A DNA stretch of 64,000 nt. It comes from Rubrivirga sp046845755 (lineage in GTDB: Bacteria > Bacteroidota > Rhodothermia > Rhodothermales > Rubricoccaceae). A program made the position numbers and the translations under genes. The notes below the pieces were generated by a model. It searched no databases, was not told the DNA's origin, and was given only the letters and a program-made list of their open reading frames with translations. Location of the stretch: positions 4,092,001-4,156,000 of the forward strand of contig NZ_CP177357.1 of the NCBI RefSeq assembly GCF_046845755.1, in the 5' to 3' direction. Below are positions 1 through 8,484 of the stretch, in pieces (within the stretch, counting starts at the first letter, position 1; each line of letters opens with the position of its first letter).

Positions 1-1
1 C

Positions 2-1000
2 GCGCCGGCCGACTCGGGCGGCGTGCCGCTCCCGTCCGCCGACCAGTTCGCCCGGGCGGTCGCCTCGTTCGACCTCGCGCTCGCGCTCTCGACCAGTCCC
101 CAGCGGCGGGTCGGCTACCAGCTCGCGCTCGCCCGCACGCACCGCAACCTCGGCGACGCCGGCGCGGCCCGCGCGGCGGCCCAGGCCGTGATCGCCGCCG
201 ACCCCGACTTCCTGCGGTTCGCGACCTACGACTTTATCAACAACCCCGAGAACGACGTGCAGCTCGCCATCTTCGGGCGGCCGCAGAACGACCTCCAGCC
301 CTTGCCGCGCCTCGACGTGCTGGATCCGAAGTTCTTCAACAGCGCCGAGCCGAACGCGGTCGACGACCAGTACGCCGACATCGCCTACCTCAAGGGCGAG
401 GAGGCCTTCCTGATCCTGGCCGAGGCGCAGCTCGCCGACGCCGACCTGGCCGGTGCCCGGCAGACGATGACCGACCTCCTCGGGGTCGTCGCGAGCCGCA
501 AGACGACGCCGCTCCGCGACGCCGACGACCCGCGCCAGAACCGGGGCGGCAGCGCGCGCCCGAACGGCTCGGAGTGGACCGTGGCGTCGGCGCCGGGCGC
601 CCCGCAGCGGGCCGGCCTGGTGCGCTCGCGGAGCGACGTGGTGGCCGTCCCCGTCATCTCGGGCACGACCGTCGGGGCTGGGGACGTCGCCGCGGTGGGC
701 ACCGTCGACGACGCGCTGGCGCTGCTGTACCTGCTCCGCCAGGAGATCTTCCTCGCCGAGGGGCGCCGGATGATAGACCTCGGGATCAAGTGGGCCGTCC
801 CGCTCGACGAGATCCTGGTCAACGCGAACATCGCCGACGGCGACCCGGCCACGCAGCCCGTCATCCCGGCCTTCCTGCCGACCACGGAGATGGACGCCTT
901 CACGCTCGACGCGGACGCCAAGACGGTGACGATCCTGCACGACCTCAACGCGGTCCTGGTGGCCAACAAGACGTCGCCGCTCGTCCTGCCCTTCCACTGA
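2..1000 (+). CDS. SusD/RagB-like outer-membrane lipoprotein, C-terminal part (5' end outside window)
   Basis: The reading frame is open from the left edge, so this is the C-terminal ~332 residues of a longer protein; a GTG at 23 is unlikely to be the true start. SusD/RagB proteins are surface lipoproteins that bind substrates and lid a TonB-dependent SusC-type channel. The visible part fits: alpha-helical TPR-like repeats (residues 10-60, with RNLGDAGAARAAAQAVIAAD), a middle helical region (YLKGEEAFLILAEAQLA), and a typical C-terminal segment where a Leu-rich helix precedes EIFLAEGRRMIDLGIKW, the family's usual C-terminal helix pattern. The protein ends LVLPFH. The partner receptor would be expected just upstream, outside the window. 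The substrate cannot be read from this fragment. Assignment to the SusD fold is fairly confident, precise subfamily is not. Confidence 0.75.
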   Translation, partial: APADSGGVPLPSADQFARAVASFDLALALSTSPQRRVGYQLALARTHRNLGDAGAARAAAQAVIAADPDFLRFATYDFINNPENDVQLAIFGRPQNDLQPLPRLDVLDPKFFNSAEPNAVDDQYADIAYLKGEEAFLILAEAQLADADLAGARQTMTDLLGVVASRKTTPLRDADDPRQNRGGSARPNGSEWTVASAPGAPQRAGLVRSRSDVVAVPVISGTTVGAGDVAAVGTVDDALALLYLLRQEIFLAEGRRMIDLGIKWAVPLDEILVNANIADGDPATQPVIPAFLPTTEMDAFTLDADAKTVTILHDLNAVLVANKTSPLVLPFH

Positions 1001-1432
1001 CACGGAGATCCGGTAGGCCCCGGGGCTTTGGTGGGAGGCGGGGGCGCCGCGGCAAAGGGACCGATCTCTTGCTTGGCGCTTGCCTCTCGCCCACGGCGAC
1101 CCCGACCGAAGGTGCTCTGGACCGCCAGACCCCACGACGCCAGCGCGCTGGCTGACCTCGCCGCCGAAGCGCCGGTGGCGCGGGCGAACGCGGTCTGTCG
1201 TTCTGCGGGCCCGAGATGGCGGTGGGCGGGGCCCGTCGGGGCGACCACACCGAGGTGGTGGGGGACGGGGGATCTGCTGTGGAGTCTGCCGAGGGCGGTG
1301 GTGGTAGAGACGCTCGCGGAGAGGTCGGGTCATTCCGGACCGCGCACCGGGAAACCCGCACCTCGCGCCGGGGGGGCACCCGATTTCGGCGACGCCTGCG
1401 GGGCCCCACCTTCCATGACGCCCCCGCCGCCC
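1001..1432. other. 432-base gap without a supportable gene
   Basis: No ORF here looks like a protein: all six frames give Arg/Pro/Gly-rich, low-complexity translations typical of shadow reading in GC-rich DNA. I see no tRNA, no clear hairpin terminator after the SusD-like gene, and no perfect inverted repeat. The run of G-rich sequence at about 1255-1320 and a C-rich stretch before the next start may be leader or promoter sequence for the glycosyltransferase, but no -10 hexamer stands out. Confidence 0.5.
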
Positions 1433-2482
1433 ATGTCCCGACTCCTCGTCCTCGACCCGGCCTGCTCCCGCCCGTATCGGAGCCGGTCCCTCTACGACCG
1501 TCCGCTCGACGCTCGCGAGACGGACGTGGTCCGGCTCACGGACGCGCTCGCCCAGCGCGGCCACCGGGTGACCGTAGCGCAGGCCGGCCGGGTGTGGCCG
1601 CGGCGGTCGCCGGGCGGCGTGGCGTACGTCCCGTTCGACTACGGCGGGAGCTGGCGGCACCTCCCGGGCGCGGACGCGGTCGTCGTGCTGGAACGCGAGA
1701 AGGTGCTCCCGCGCGTGCGCCGGCGGTTCCCTGAGGCCCGGCTGGCGCTGTGGCTCCACGCGACCCCCGGGAAGGGCCGTCACGCGCTCGGCCCGCGGGC
1801 CGCGGGCGCCGGGGCGGTCGTGGTGTGCGCCTCGGGCGGCCACCACCTCGCCGTCCGCGAGCGGATCGCGGCGTCCGACGCCTGGGCGCGGACGACCTAC
1901 GTCCCCAGCCCCGTCGCGGGCGACCTCGTCCCGGACGCGACGGCGCCTGACCCGGACAAGCTGGTCGCCTTCGCGGGGCCCGGGTTGGACGAGGTGCTGG
2001 CGGCGTTCGCGGCCGTCCGCGCGGTCCGGCCCGGCGTGTGGCTCTACGTCGTCGGCGGGCACGGCGATCTGGGGCCCGGCGCCGCCCCGCTCGGGGCGAT
2101 CCCGCACCGCGAGGCCGTCCGCCACGTCCGGAGCGCGTTCGCCGTGCTCGCCGCCCAAGTGGGGGCGCCCGTCCCCTCGGCCCGCGCGCTCGCCGAGGCC
2201 GTCGCGGTGGGGACGCCGGTCGTGGCGCACCCGCACCCCGCCGTCTGCGAGGCGCTCGCCGAAACGCCCGGCGACGGCCGCCAACTCGTCGACGCGCGCG
2301 AGACCCACGCCGCGGCCCGTCGGCTCGCGCGGTGGTGGGACGAGGGCCGCCCGGCCGTCCGGTGCCCGTCGCACCTGCGGACCGACCGCGTGGCCGACGA
2401 GTGGGAACGGCTGCTCCAGGCGACCGACCGGGTCCACCGCATGTCGCCAGCCGGGCTCCGAGCGCCGGCCGTGGCGGCCTGA
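1433..2482 (+). CDS. GT-B fold glycosyltransferase (family 1/4-like)
   Basis: Likely transfers a sugar from an activated donor in cell-envelope or polysaccharide assembly; acceptor unknown. The 349-residue product has the two-domain GT-B layout. The N-terminal domain has a Rossmann-like pattern (MSRLLVLDPAC, then LTDALAQRGHRVTVAQAGR), and an Asp/Glu-rich middle (DAVVVLEREKVLPRVRRRFP). The C-terminal donor domain has the usual LVAFAGPGLDEVLAAFAAVR start, LYVVGGHGDLG, and the ALAEAVAVGTPVVAHPHPAVCE segment, which in GT4 enzymes lies next to the nucleotide-sugar site. The acidic E of the EX7E motif appears in AEAVAVGTPVV but the whole motif is not canonical. ATG at 1415 (adding MTPPPP) is an alternative start; the frame stays open back to 1028 but that extension is low-complexity. 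Stands alone, 49 bases before ppc. Confidence 0.75.
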   Translation: MSRLLVLDPACSRPYRSRSLYDRPLDARETDVVRLTDALAQRGHRVTVAQAGRVWPRRSPGGVAYVPFDYGGSWRHLPGADAVVVLEREKVLPRVRRRFPEARLALWLHATPGKGRHALGPRAAGAGAVVVCASGGHHLAVRERIAASDAWARTTYVPSPVAGDLVPDATAPDPDKLVAFAGPGLDEVLAAFAAVRAVRPGVWLYVVGGHGDLGPGAAPLGAIPHREAVRHVRSAFAVLAAQVGAPVPSARALAEAVAVGTPVVAHPHPAVCEALAETPGDGRQLVDARETHAAARRLARWWDEGRPAVRCPSHLRTDRVADEWERLLQATDRVHRMSPAGLRAPAVAA

Positions 2483-2530
2483 CCGCCACGGTTGGAGGCC
2501 GGCAGCCGGGCACCGTCGCGGGGGCGGGGC

Positions 2531-5359
2531 GTGTACGGCGCCCACCCGCCGTCTCCGCCCGTGCCCGACCCCGCCCTCGCCGCCGCCACCTCCGCCGGGC
2601 TCACCAGCGTCCACGCCCGCCGCGTCGCGCTCGTCGAGCGGCTGGTGATGCGCGTCGCGCGCGAGCGCTACGGCGACGGCCCGGCCGACCTCGCCGCCGA
2701 CTGGCTGGCGACCGCCCGCGCCGACGGCCCGCCCGCCTTCGACCGGCTGGCGACCGCCATCGAGGGCGAGTCCGTCGAGGCGCTGTCGGCCGTGCTGCGG
2801 ACGCTGACGGCCTACTTCCACCTCGTCAACAAAGCCGAGCAGATCGAGATCGTGCGCGTCAACCGCGAGCGCGAAATGGCGGCGACGGCCGAGGCGCCGC
2901 GTGGGGAGTCGATCGCGCACGCCGTCGCCGGGCTGGCAGCGAGCGGGCTGGACGCCGAGGCCGCCGCCGCGCTCGTGGCCCGGCTCGACATCCAGCCGAC
3001 GCTGACGGCGCACCCGACCGAGGCGCGGCGCCGGACGGTCCTCTTGCACCAACAGGCCGCCGCCGCCGCGCTCGACCGACTGACGGGCGACGACCTGACG
3101 CCCGCCGAGGCCGAGGACGCCGAATCCGAGGCGCTCGGCCGGCTCCGGCTGCTGCTGGCGACCGATGAGGTCCGCGCCGGCAAGGTGACCGTGCGCGACG
3201 AGATCCGGCACGGCCTGTACTTCGTGGCGACGAGCATCTGGGAGGTCGTCCCGCGCGTCCACGCCGACCTCCGCCGGGCCTTCCGGCAGTCGTACGGCAC
3301 GGCGCCCGCGATCCCGCCCGTCCTCCGCTACCGCTCGTGGATCGGCGGCGACCGCGACGGCAACCCCAACGTGACGGCCGAGGTGACCGAGTGGGCGCTC
3401 CGGGCGCACCGCGAGGACGCGCTCCGCCTCCACCGCCGCGCCCTCACCGAGCTCCAGCTCGAACTCTCCGTCAGCGATCAGCAGGTCGACTTCCCGGCCG
3501 CGCTGTGGGCGTCGGTCGAAGCCGACCGAGACATTGTGGAGCTCCCCGAGCGGCGCTGGCGGCAAAACGCGCACGAGCCGGTCCGCCTCAAGCTGATGCA
3601 GATGGCCGCCAAGCTCGACGGCCTGATCGCCTCGCTCCCCGAAGGCGACTCCGGTCAAATGCGTCGACCTGACGCCGCTCCCGCCTATGACGCCGCCGCC
3701 TTTGCCGCCGACCTCGACCTGCTGGCCGACAGCCTGCGCGCCGCCGGGCTGGCGCCGCTCGCCGACGAGGGCACGCTCGCCGACGCCCGCGTCCGCGCGG
3801 CCACGTTCGGCTTCCACCTCGCCGCGCTCGACCTGCGCCAGCACAGCGAGGTCCACGAAGCCGCCGTCGCCGACCTGCTGGCGCGCGCGGGCGTCGAAGC
3901 CGACTACGCCGGTCTGGGCGAGGCCGAGCGGACGGCGCTGCTGACGCGCGAGCTCGAAAACCCGCGCCCGTTTATCCGCCTGGGCGGCGAGGTGGGCCCC
4001 GAAGCCGACCGCGTGCTGTCGGCGCTGCGCGTCGCGAAGGCGGCGATTGAGGCCGAGCCCGCGTCCGTCGGCAGCTACATCGTGTCGATGACCGACGCCG
4101 TGAGCGACGTGCTGGAGGTGCTGCTGCTGGCGAAGGAGGTCGGCCTGTGGCGCCGTCAGGCGGACGGCACCATCGAGTCGCCCATCGACGCCGTCCCGCT
4201 GCTGGAGACGGTCGCCGACCTCGAGGCGGGCCCGGCGCTGCTGACGGAGCTGTTCGCCAACCCCGTCTACGCGGCGCATCTCGAAGCGCGGGGCGGCTTG
4301 CAGGAGGTCATGCTCGGCTACTCGGACTCCAACAAGGACGGCGGGTACTGGCAGGCCAACTGGTCGCTCCACAAGGCGCAGGGGAAGATTGCCGCGACGT
4401 GCCGCGAGGCGGGCGTCGACCTGCGCTTCTTCCACGGCCGCGGCGGGACGGTCGGGCGCGGCGGCGGACGGGCCGGGCAGGCGATCCGCGCCATGCCGCC
4501 GGTCGCCCAGACGGGCCGGATCCGGTTTACCGAGCAGGGCGAGGTCATCTCGTTCCGCTACGCGCTCCCCGGGATTGCGCGGCGGCACCTCGAGCAGATC
4601 GTCCACGCCCAGCTCGGCGCGCTCGCGGATGCCGAGGCGCACCGCGACGACACGGCCGCGGCGCCGTCCCCCCACGTTCACGCGTTGATGGAGCGGCTCG
4701 CGGACCGCTCGATGGAGGCCTACCGGACGCTCATCGACGCGCCCGACTTCTGGCCGTGGTACGCCTCCGCGACGCCGATCGCGCACATCGCCGGGCTGTC
4801 CATCGCCTCGCGGCCGATCTCGCGGAAGGGGATGGGCGAGCTCGACTTTGCCGGCTTGCGCGCCATCCCGTGGGTCTTTTCGTGGACCCAGCCCCGCTAC
4901 ACCGCGCCCGGCTGGTACGGCGTCGGCGCCGCGCTCGCGGAGGTGCCCGGCGAGCAGGAGCGCCTGCGCGAGCTGTCGACGTCGTGGCCCTTTTTCCAGG
5001 CCGTCACCGGCAACGCGATGCGCGAGCTGGCACGCGCGCGGTTCGTGGTCGGCGAGCGGTACAGCGCGCTCGCGGAGGCGGGCGGGGCGCCCGCCGCGCC
5101 GTTCGCGGCGGTTGCGGCCGAGCACGACCGGACGGTCCAAGCCCTGCTGGCGGCCGTGGGGCGGGATACGTTGCTGGATCCGACACGCGCGATCGCGGCG
5201 ACGATCCGGTACCGCAACCCGGCGACGGACGTGCTCAACCTGGTCCAGCTCGACCTCATGCGCCGCTGGCGGGCGACCGACACGCCGGCGGACGCGCTCC
5301 ACCAGGCGCTGCTCCTGTCCGTCAACGCCATCGCCGCGGCGATGCAGTCGACGGGGTGA
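2531..5359 (+). CDS. ppc: Phosphoenolpyruvate carboxylase
   Basis: Catalyses PEP + HCO3- to oxaloacetate + phosphate, the anaplerotic feed of the TCA cycle; cytoplasmic tetramer in known members. All family signatures are present: TAHPTEARRRT with the catalytic His near residue 160, GGDRDGNPNVT near 272, GYSDSNKDGGYWQANW, the glycine loop FFHGRGGTVGRGGG near 635-645, RFTEQGEVIS, and FSWTQPRYTAPGWYG near 783-796. The C-terminus, NAIAAAMQSTG, matches the invariant family ending in ...NTG and completes the active site. Length (942 residues) is slightly above the common bacterial 880-930. The start is uncertain: GTG 2531 follows a G-rich stretch; GTG 2561 (MPDPALAAATSAG) is equally possible, and TTG 2492 less so. 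Ends 2 bases before the convergent neighbour's stop. Confidence 0.97.
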   Translation: MYGAHPPSPPVPDPALAAATSAGLTSVHARRVALVERLVMRVARERYGDGPADLAADWLATARADGPPAFDRLATAIEGESVEALSAVLRTLTAYFHLVNKAEQIEIVRVNREREMAATAEAPRGESIAHAVAGLAASGLDAEAAAALVARLDIQPTLTAHPTEARRRTVLLHQQAAAAALDRLTGDDLTPAEAEDAESEALGRLRLLLATDEVRAGKVTVRDEIRHGLYFVATSIWEVVPRVHADLRRAFRQSYGTAPAIPPVLRYRSWIGGDRDGNPNVTAEVTEWALRAHREDALRLHRRALTELQLELSVSDQQVDFPAALWASVEADRDIVELPERRWRQNAHEPVRLKLMQMAAKLDGLIASLPEGDSGQMRRPDAAPAYDAAAFAADLDLLADSLRAAGLAPLADEGTLADARVRAATFGFHLAALDLRQHSEVHEAAVADLLARAGVEADYAGLGEAERTALLTRELENPRPFIRLGGEVGPEADRVLSALRVAKAAIEAEPASVGSYIVSMTDAVSDVLEVLLLAKEVGLWRRQADGTIESPIDAVPLLETVADLEAGPALLTELFANPVYAAHLEARGGLQEVMLGYSDSNKDGGYWQANWSLHKAQGKIAATCREAGVDLRFFHGRGGTVGRGGGRAGQAIRAMPPVAQTGRIRFTEQGEVISFRYALPGIARRHLEQIVHAQLGALADAEAHRDDTAAAPSPHVHALMERLADRSMEAYRTLIDAPDFWPWYASATPIAHIAGLSIASRPISRKGMGELDFAGLRAIPWVFSWTQPRYTAPGWYGVGAALAEVPGEQERLRELSTSWPFFQAVTGNAMRELARARFVVGERYSALAEAGGAPAAPFAAVAAEHDRTVQALLAAVGRDTLLDPTRAIAATIRYRNPATDVLNLVQLDLMRRWRATDTPADALHQALLLSVNAIAAAMQSTG

Positions 5360-5361
5360 GG

Positions 5362-5778
5362 CTACGCGCGGCGGTCGGGGGTCGCGGTTTCGAGCACCTC
5401 GGCGTCGAGGCCGAGCCACTCGGCGGCCTCGGCGCGCGAGCGGACGGTGTGAAAGTGGCGGCCCATCCCGATCGTCAGGGCCTCGATGAGGCGGACGAGC
5501 ACGGCAATCGCGTCGCGGGTCGTGACGCAGGCGACGCGGCCCTCGCCGAGCGCGTCGGCGTGCCCACGCATGGTCGCGATGAGGTGGGCGAGGTCGCCTG
5601 GCGTCACGTCCACCTCCGTCGTTTCGGAGAGGTCCCAGATCTCGTCGAACCCGGCGACCCAGCCGTCCTGCGCGACCATCGCCGTGCAGGCGGCGGCGAG
5701 GTCCTCGCCGGAGACGCGGCCGGAGCCGACGGCGAGTCCGATGCGGGACTCGGGGAGGGTCGTGAGATGAAACGGCAT
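5362..5778 (-). CDS. STAS/SpoIIAA-like small protein of unknown function
   Basis: A 138-residue soluble protein with no signal peptide. The pattern of an N-terminal beta strand (MPFHLTTLPESRIGLAVGSG), then SGEDLAAACTAMVA, a strand with WVAGFDEIWDLSETTEVDVT, helix DLAHLIATMRGHADALG, strand RVACVTTRDAIAVL and a terminal helix resembles SpoIIAA-like (DUF3478-type) STAS-fold proteins, which are small and often lack a known role. This is a fold-level guess from the alternation of segments, not a motif match. It lies tail-to-tail with ppc (2 bases between stops) and 79 bases downstream of the Lrp gene on the same strand, so it may be cotranscribed with the regulator. Confidence 0.55.
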   Translation of the reverse strand: MPFHLTTLPESRIGLAVGSGRVSGEDLAAACTAMVAQDGWVAGFDEIWDLSETTEVDVTPGDLAHLIATMRGHADALGEGRVACVTTRDAIAVLVRLIEALTIGMGRHFHTVRSRAEAAEWLGLDAEVLETATPDRRA

Positions 5779-5857
5779 GTCGACGGGAACGGGGGGCTGC
5801 GGAAGATATCGGAGGTCCGTGGGGACCTCGCCCTCCGGGAGCCCATCCGCCGTCGTC

Positions 5858-6295
5858 CTAGCCCGCTGGCGCGACCGCCCGCCGCGGGACCGGCGTCGAC
5901 AGGATCATCTGGGTGACCGGCTCGCCGAGCGGCAGCAGCTTGTCGATCAGCACTTCGAGCGCCTCCATCGAGGCCACGGCGACGACCATCAGCAGCGACG
6001 AGCTGCCGGTCGTGCGGTGGCAGACCAGGATCTCGTCGAGGTCCAGGATCTGCTCCAGGCTCCGCCCGTAGCGCGCGCGGTCGACCTGGAGGTGGAGCAC
6101 GGCCTGCACCGGGCGCCCCAGCCGGGCGGGGTCGATGGCGGCGTGGTACCCGGTGATGACGCCGTCGGCTTCGAGCCGCGCCAGCCGCTCCGAGACGGCG
6201 GGCGGCGACAGACCCACGCGGCGGCCGAGCTCGGCGTACGTCAGGCGGGCGTCGAGCTGGACTTCGTGGAGCAGGCGGTGGTCGAGGGCGTCCAT
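5858..6295 (-). CDS. Lrp/AsnC family transcriptional regulator
   Basis: A 145-residue DNA-binding regulator. Residues 1-50 form the AsnC-type winged helix-turn-helix (MDALDHRLLHEVQLDARLTY, then AELGRRVGLSPPAVSERLAR with the recognition helix in SPPAVSERLARLEADGVI). Residues 65-140 form the ligand-binding RAM domain (VQAVLHLQVDRARYGRSLEQ, CHRTTGSSSLLMVVAVASME, and the terminal TQMILSTPVPRR). Length is typical of the family. I chose ATG 6295 because the domain starts exactly there; the upstream extension to 6946 is non-homologous. It is transcribed divergently from hutU across a 316-base gap, which makes the hut operon its most likely target, although it could also be autoregulatory or act elsewhere. 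Amino-acid-responsive regulation is known for the family, the specific effector is not visible here. Confidence 0.92.
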   Translation of the reverse strand: MDALDHRLLHEVQLDARLTYAELGRRVGLSPPAVSERLARLEADGVITGYHAAIDPARLGRPVQAVLHLQVDRARYGRSLEQILDLDEILVCHRTTGSSSLLMVVAVASMEALEVLIDKLLPLGEPVTQMILSTPVPRRAVAPAG

Positions 6296-6347
6296 GGGGA
6301 GGAATTGGAGCGTGGAAGAGGAGAGCGCTCGCGCCCTCCCAGAACAC

Positions 6348-6437
6348 GTCATCCCGAGCCCTGCGAGGGATCTCAGCATAACCCTCGCCTTCGCGACGAA
6401 CGGAAGGACGGGCGTGAGGGCCATGCTGAGATCCCTC
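6348..6437. repeat. Palindromic interspersed repeat (GTCATCC-type element, copy 1)
   Basis: Begins with GTCATCCCGAGC, then a perfect 15-bp inverted repeat: GAGGGATCTCAGCAT at 6365-6379 and its reverse complement at 6423-6437. Inside the loop a second pairing (CCCTCGCC with GGCGTGAGGG) extends the stem. The same opening and the same (G)AGGGATCTC/GAAGGATCTC word occur in the copy at 30552-30718. Lies between the Lrp gene and hutU. The right-hand partner of the GTCATCC end seems lost or diverged in this copy. Confidence 0.8.
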
Positions 6438-6580
6438 ACGTACGTTCGATCACGCAAGGTGTAGGGGAGCGATGGGGATCGCCGTGAAACCAGGGCCGGG
6501 AGCCTGTGGAATCCCGCGGATCGAAAGTAGAGGCGCCCGAAAACCGTGGATCGTGTCTTCGGGCTCGCGGGCGCGCCCGG

Positions 6581-6586
6581 TACTCT
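6581..6586 (+). promoter_or_regulatory. Putative -10 element of the hut operon
   Basis: TACTCT, 25 bases before the hutU ATG. It fits the recurring TANNNT hexamer seen before many genes in this window at nearly the same spacing. No convincing -35 partner is visible, so this is pattern inference only. Confidence 0.45.
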
Positions 6587-6611
6587 GTAGGCAGACCCCC
6601 GCCGACCCGCC

Positions 6612-8279
6612 ATGACCGACGACCCCACGATCCGCGCGCCTCGAGGCACCGCCCTCTCCTGCAAGGGCTGGCACCAGGAGGCCGCGCTGCGGATGCTGAC
6701 GAACAACCTCGACCCCGAGGTCGCCGAGCGCCCCGAGGACTTGGTCGTGTACGGCGGCTCCGGCAAGGCCGCCCGCGACTGGCCGTCGTTCCACCGGATC
6801 GTCGAGACGCTGCAGCGGCTGGAGGACGACGAGACGATGCTCGTCCAGAGCGGCAAGCCCGTCGGCGTCTTCCGGACGCACGCCGACGCGCCGCGCGTGC
6901 TGATCGCCAACAGCTGGCTGGTCCCCCGCTGGGCGACCTGGGACACCTTCCGCGAGCTGGAGGCCGAGGGCCTGACGATGTACGGCCAGATGACGGCGGG
7001 CTCGTGGATCTACATCGGCACGCAGGGCATCCTGCAGGGCACGTACGAGACGTTCGCGGCGTGCGCCCGGACCCATTTCGGCGGCGACCTCTCGGGTCGG
7101 CTCGTCGTCACCGCCGGGCTCGGCGGGATGGGCGGCGCCCAGCCGCTCGCGGCGACGATGACCGGCGCGGCCTTCCTGGGCGTCGACGTGGACGAGACGC
7201 GGATCCAGCGCCGCGTCGACCAGGGCTACTGCGACCGGCTCTCGCACGACCTCGACGAAGCGCTGGGCTGGGTCGAGGACGCCCGCCAGCAGGGCATGGC
7301 ACTGTCGGTCGGGCTCGTGGGCAACGCCGCCGAGGTGCTCCCAGAGATCGTCCGCCGAGGCACCGCCGTCGACGTGGTGACCGACCAGACGAGCGCGCAC
7401 GACCTCCGCGTGGGCTACGTCCCCGCCGGGTACTCGCTCGCCGAGGCCGACGCGTTCCGCCAAGCCGACCCCGCCGCCTACGAGCAAGCCGTGCTCGACA
7501 GCATGGAGGCGCACGTGACGGCCCTGCTGGCGCTGCAGCGCGGCGGCACGGTCGCCTTCGACTACGGCAACAACCTGCGCGGGCAGGTCGCCGACCGCCG
7601 CGGCCGCGCCGACGCCTTCGAGATCCCGGGCTTCGTGCCCGAGTACATCCGCCCGCTCTTCTGCCGAGGCTCCGGCCCGTTCCGCTGGGCCGCGCTCTCG
7701 GGCGACCCCGCCGACATCGCGGCGACGGACGCGGCGCTGTTGGAGCTCTTCCCCGACAACGTCCACCTGCGGCGTTGGATCGAACTGGCGCAGGAGAAGG
7801 TCCAGTTCCAGGGCCTGCCGGCGCGGATCTGCTGGCTCGAGTACGGCGAGCGCGCCAGGGCCGGCGCGCGGTTCAACGAGATGGTCGCGACCGGCGAGGT
7901 GTCGGCCCCGCTCGTCATCGGCCGCGACCACCTCGACACGGGCTCGGTCGCCAGCCCCAACCGCGAGACCGAGGGCATGAAGGACGGCTCGGACGCCATC
8001 GGCGACTGGCCTCTTTTGAACGCCATGCTCAACACGGCGTGCGGCGCCTCGTGGGTGAGCCTGCACCACGGCGGCGGCGTCGGCATCGGGTACTCGATGC
8101 ACTCGGGCATGGTCTGCGTCGCCGACGGGACCGAGGCCGGCGGGCGGCGCCTCAACCGCGTGCTCACCGCCGACCCCGGCACGGGCGTGATGCGCCACGC
8201 CGACGCGGGCTACGACATCGCCATCGACACCGCCCGCGAGCGAGGCGTGGACCTCCCGAGTGTCGGGACCGAGGAATGA
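6612..8279 (+). CDS. hutU: Urocanate hydratase (urocanase)
   Basis: Second step of histidine catabolism: converts urocanate to imidazolonepropionate using tightly bound NAD+. The 555-residue length is standard. N-terminal GTALSCKGWHQEAALRML is typical of the family, followed by the NAD-binding glycine stretch GLGGMGGAQP (about residue 169) and the PROSITE signature FQGLPARICW with the essential cysteine at residue 407. The later HHGGGVGIGYSMHSGM segment, which also lines the cofactor, is intact. ATG 6612 gives the conserved N-terminus. First gene of the hut operon. hutH follows after a 205-base gap that contains repeat sequence, so the operon may have an internal promoter. Confidence 0.98.
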   Translation: MTDDPTIRAPRGTALSCKGWHQEAALRMLTNNLDPEVAERPEDLVVYGGSGKAARDWPSFHRIVETLQRLEDDETMLVQSGKPVGVFRTHADAPRVLIANSWLVPRWATWDTFRELEAEGLTMYGQMTAGSWIYIGTQGILQGTYETFAACARTHFGGDLSGRLVVTAGLGGMGGAQPLAATMTGAAFLGVDVDETRIQRRVDQGYCDRLSHDLDEALGWVEDARQQGMALSVGLVGNAAEVLPEIVRRGTAVDVVTDQTSAHDLRVGYVPAGYSLAEADAFRQADPAAYEQAVLDSMEAHVTALLALQRGGTVAFDYGNNLRGQVADRRGRADAFEIPGFVPEYIRPLFCRGSGPFRWAALSGDPADIAATDAALLELFPDNVHLRRWIELAQEKVQFQGLPARICWLEYGERARAGARFNEMVATGEVSAPLVIGRDHLDTGSVASPNRETEGMKDGSDAIGDWPLLNAMLNTACGASWVSLHHGGGVGIGYSMHSGMVCVADGTEAGGRRLNRVLTADPGTGVMRHADAGYDIAIDTARERGVDLPSVGTEE

Positions 8280-8484
8280 GGAGCGAGGCACGAGCAGAGG
8301 GGCGGTTCCACAGGACGCCTCCGCAGTCCCCCTCCTGGACAGGAGGGGCTAGGGGTGGTGGACCACCCGATCGCAGACGCCTCCTCCATCCGCCGGACCT
8401 GCTTGCGAGCCGTGGCTCCTCGCCCGGACGAGGGCACGCCACCGGCATGCCCCTACGTGTGACCCCGCCGATTCGGCAACTTGA
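8280..8484. repeat. Intergenic repeat sequence between hutU and hutH
   Basis: Contains a hairpin-forming CCCCTCCTGGACAGGAGGGG (around 8331-8350), followed directly by CTAGGGGTGGTGG, and, 40 bases on, CCTGCTTGCGAGCC. Equivalent words (AGGGGGACAGGGGGTGGT, CTGGCGCGAGCC, GCTTGCGCAAGC) occur in the gaps at 36.5, 42.4-42.9 and 53.6-53.8 kb. No gene is supported here. Confidence 0.6.

Noticed and set aside
945..1409. Possible protein in the gap after the SusD-like gene (minus strand)
   Set aside because: Arg/Pro-rich with no domain or codon pattern; treated as noncoding.
6296..6611. A dedicated operator for Lrp in the hut gap
   Set aside because: The palindrome present also occurs at 30.6 kb, so it is better treated as a dispersed repeat.
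6450..8291. 613-residue minus-strand ORF opposite hutU
   Set aside because: Composition typical of antisense frames in GC-rich DNA; hutU is unambiguous.
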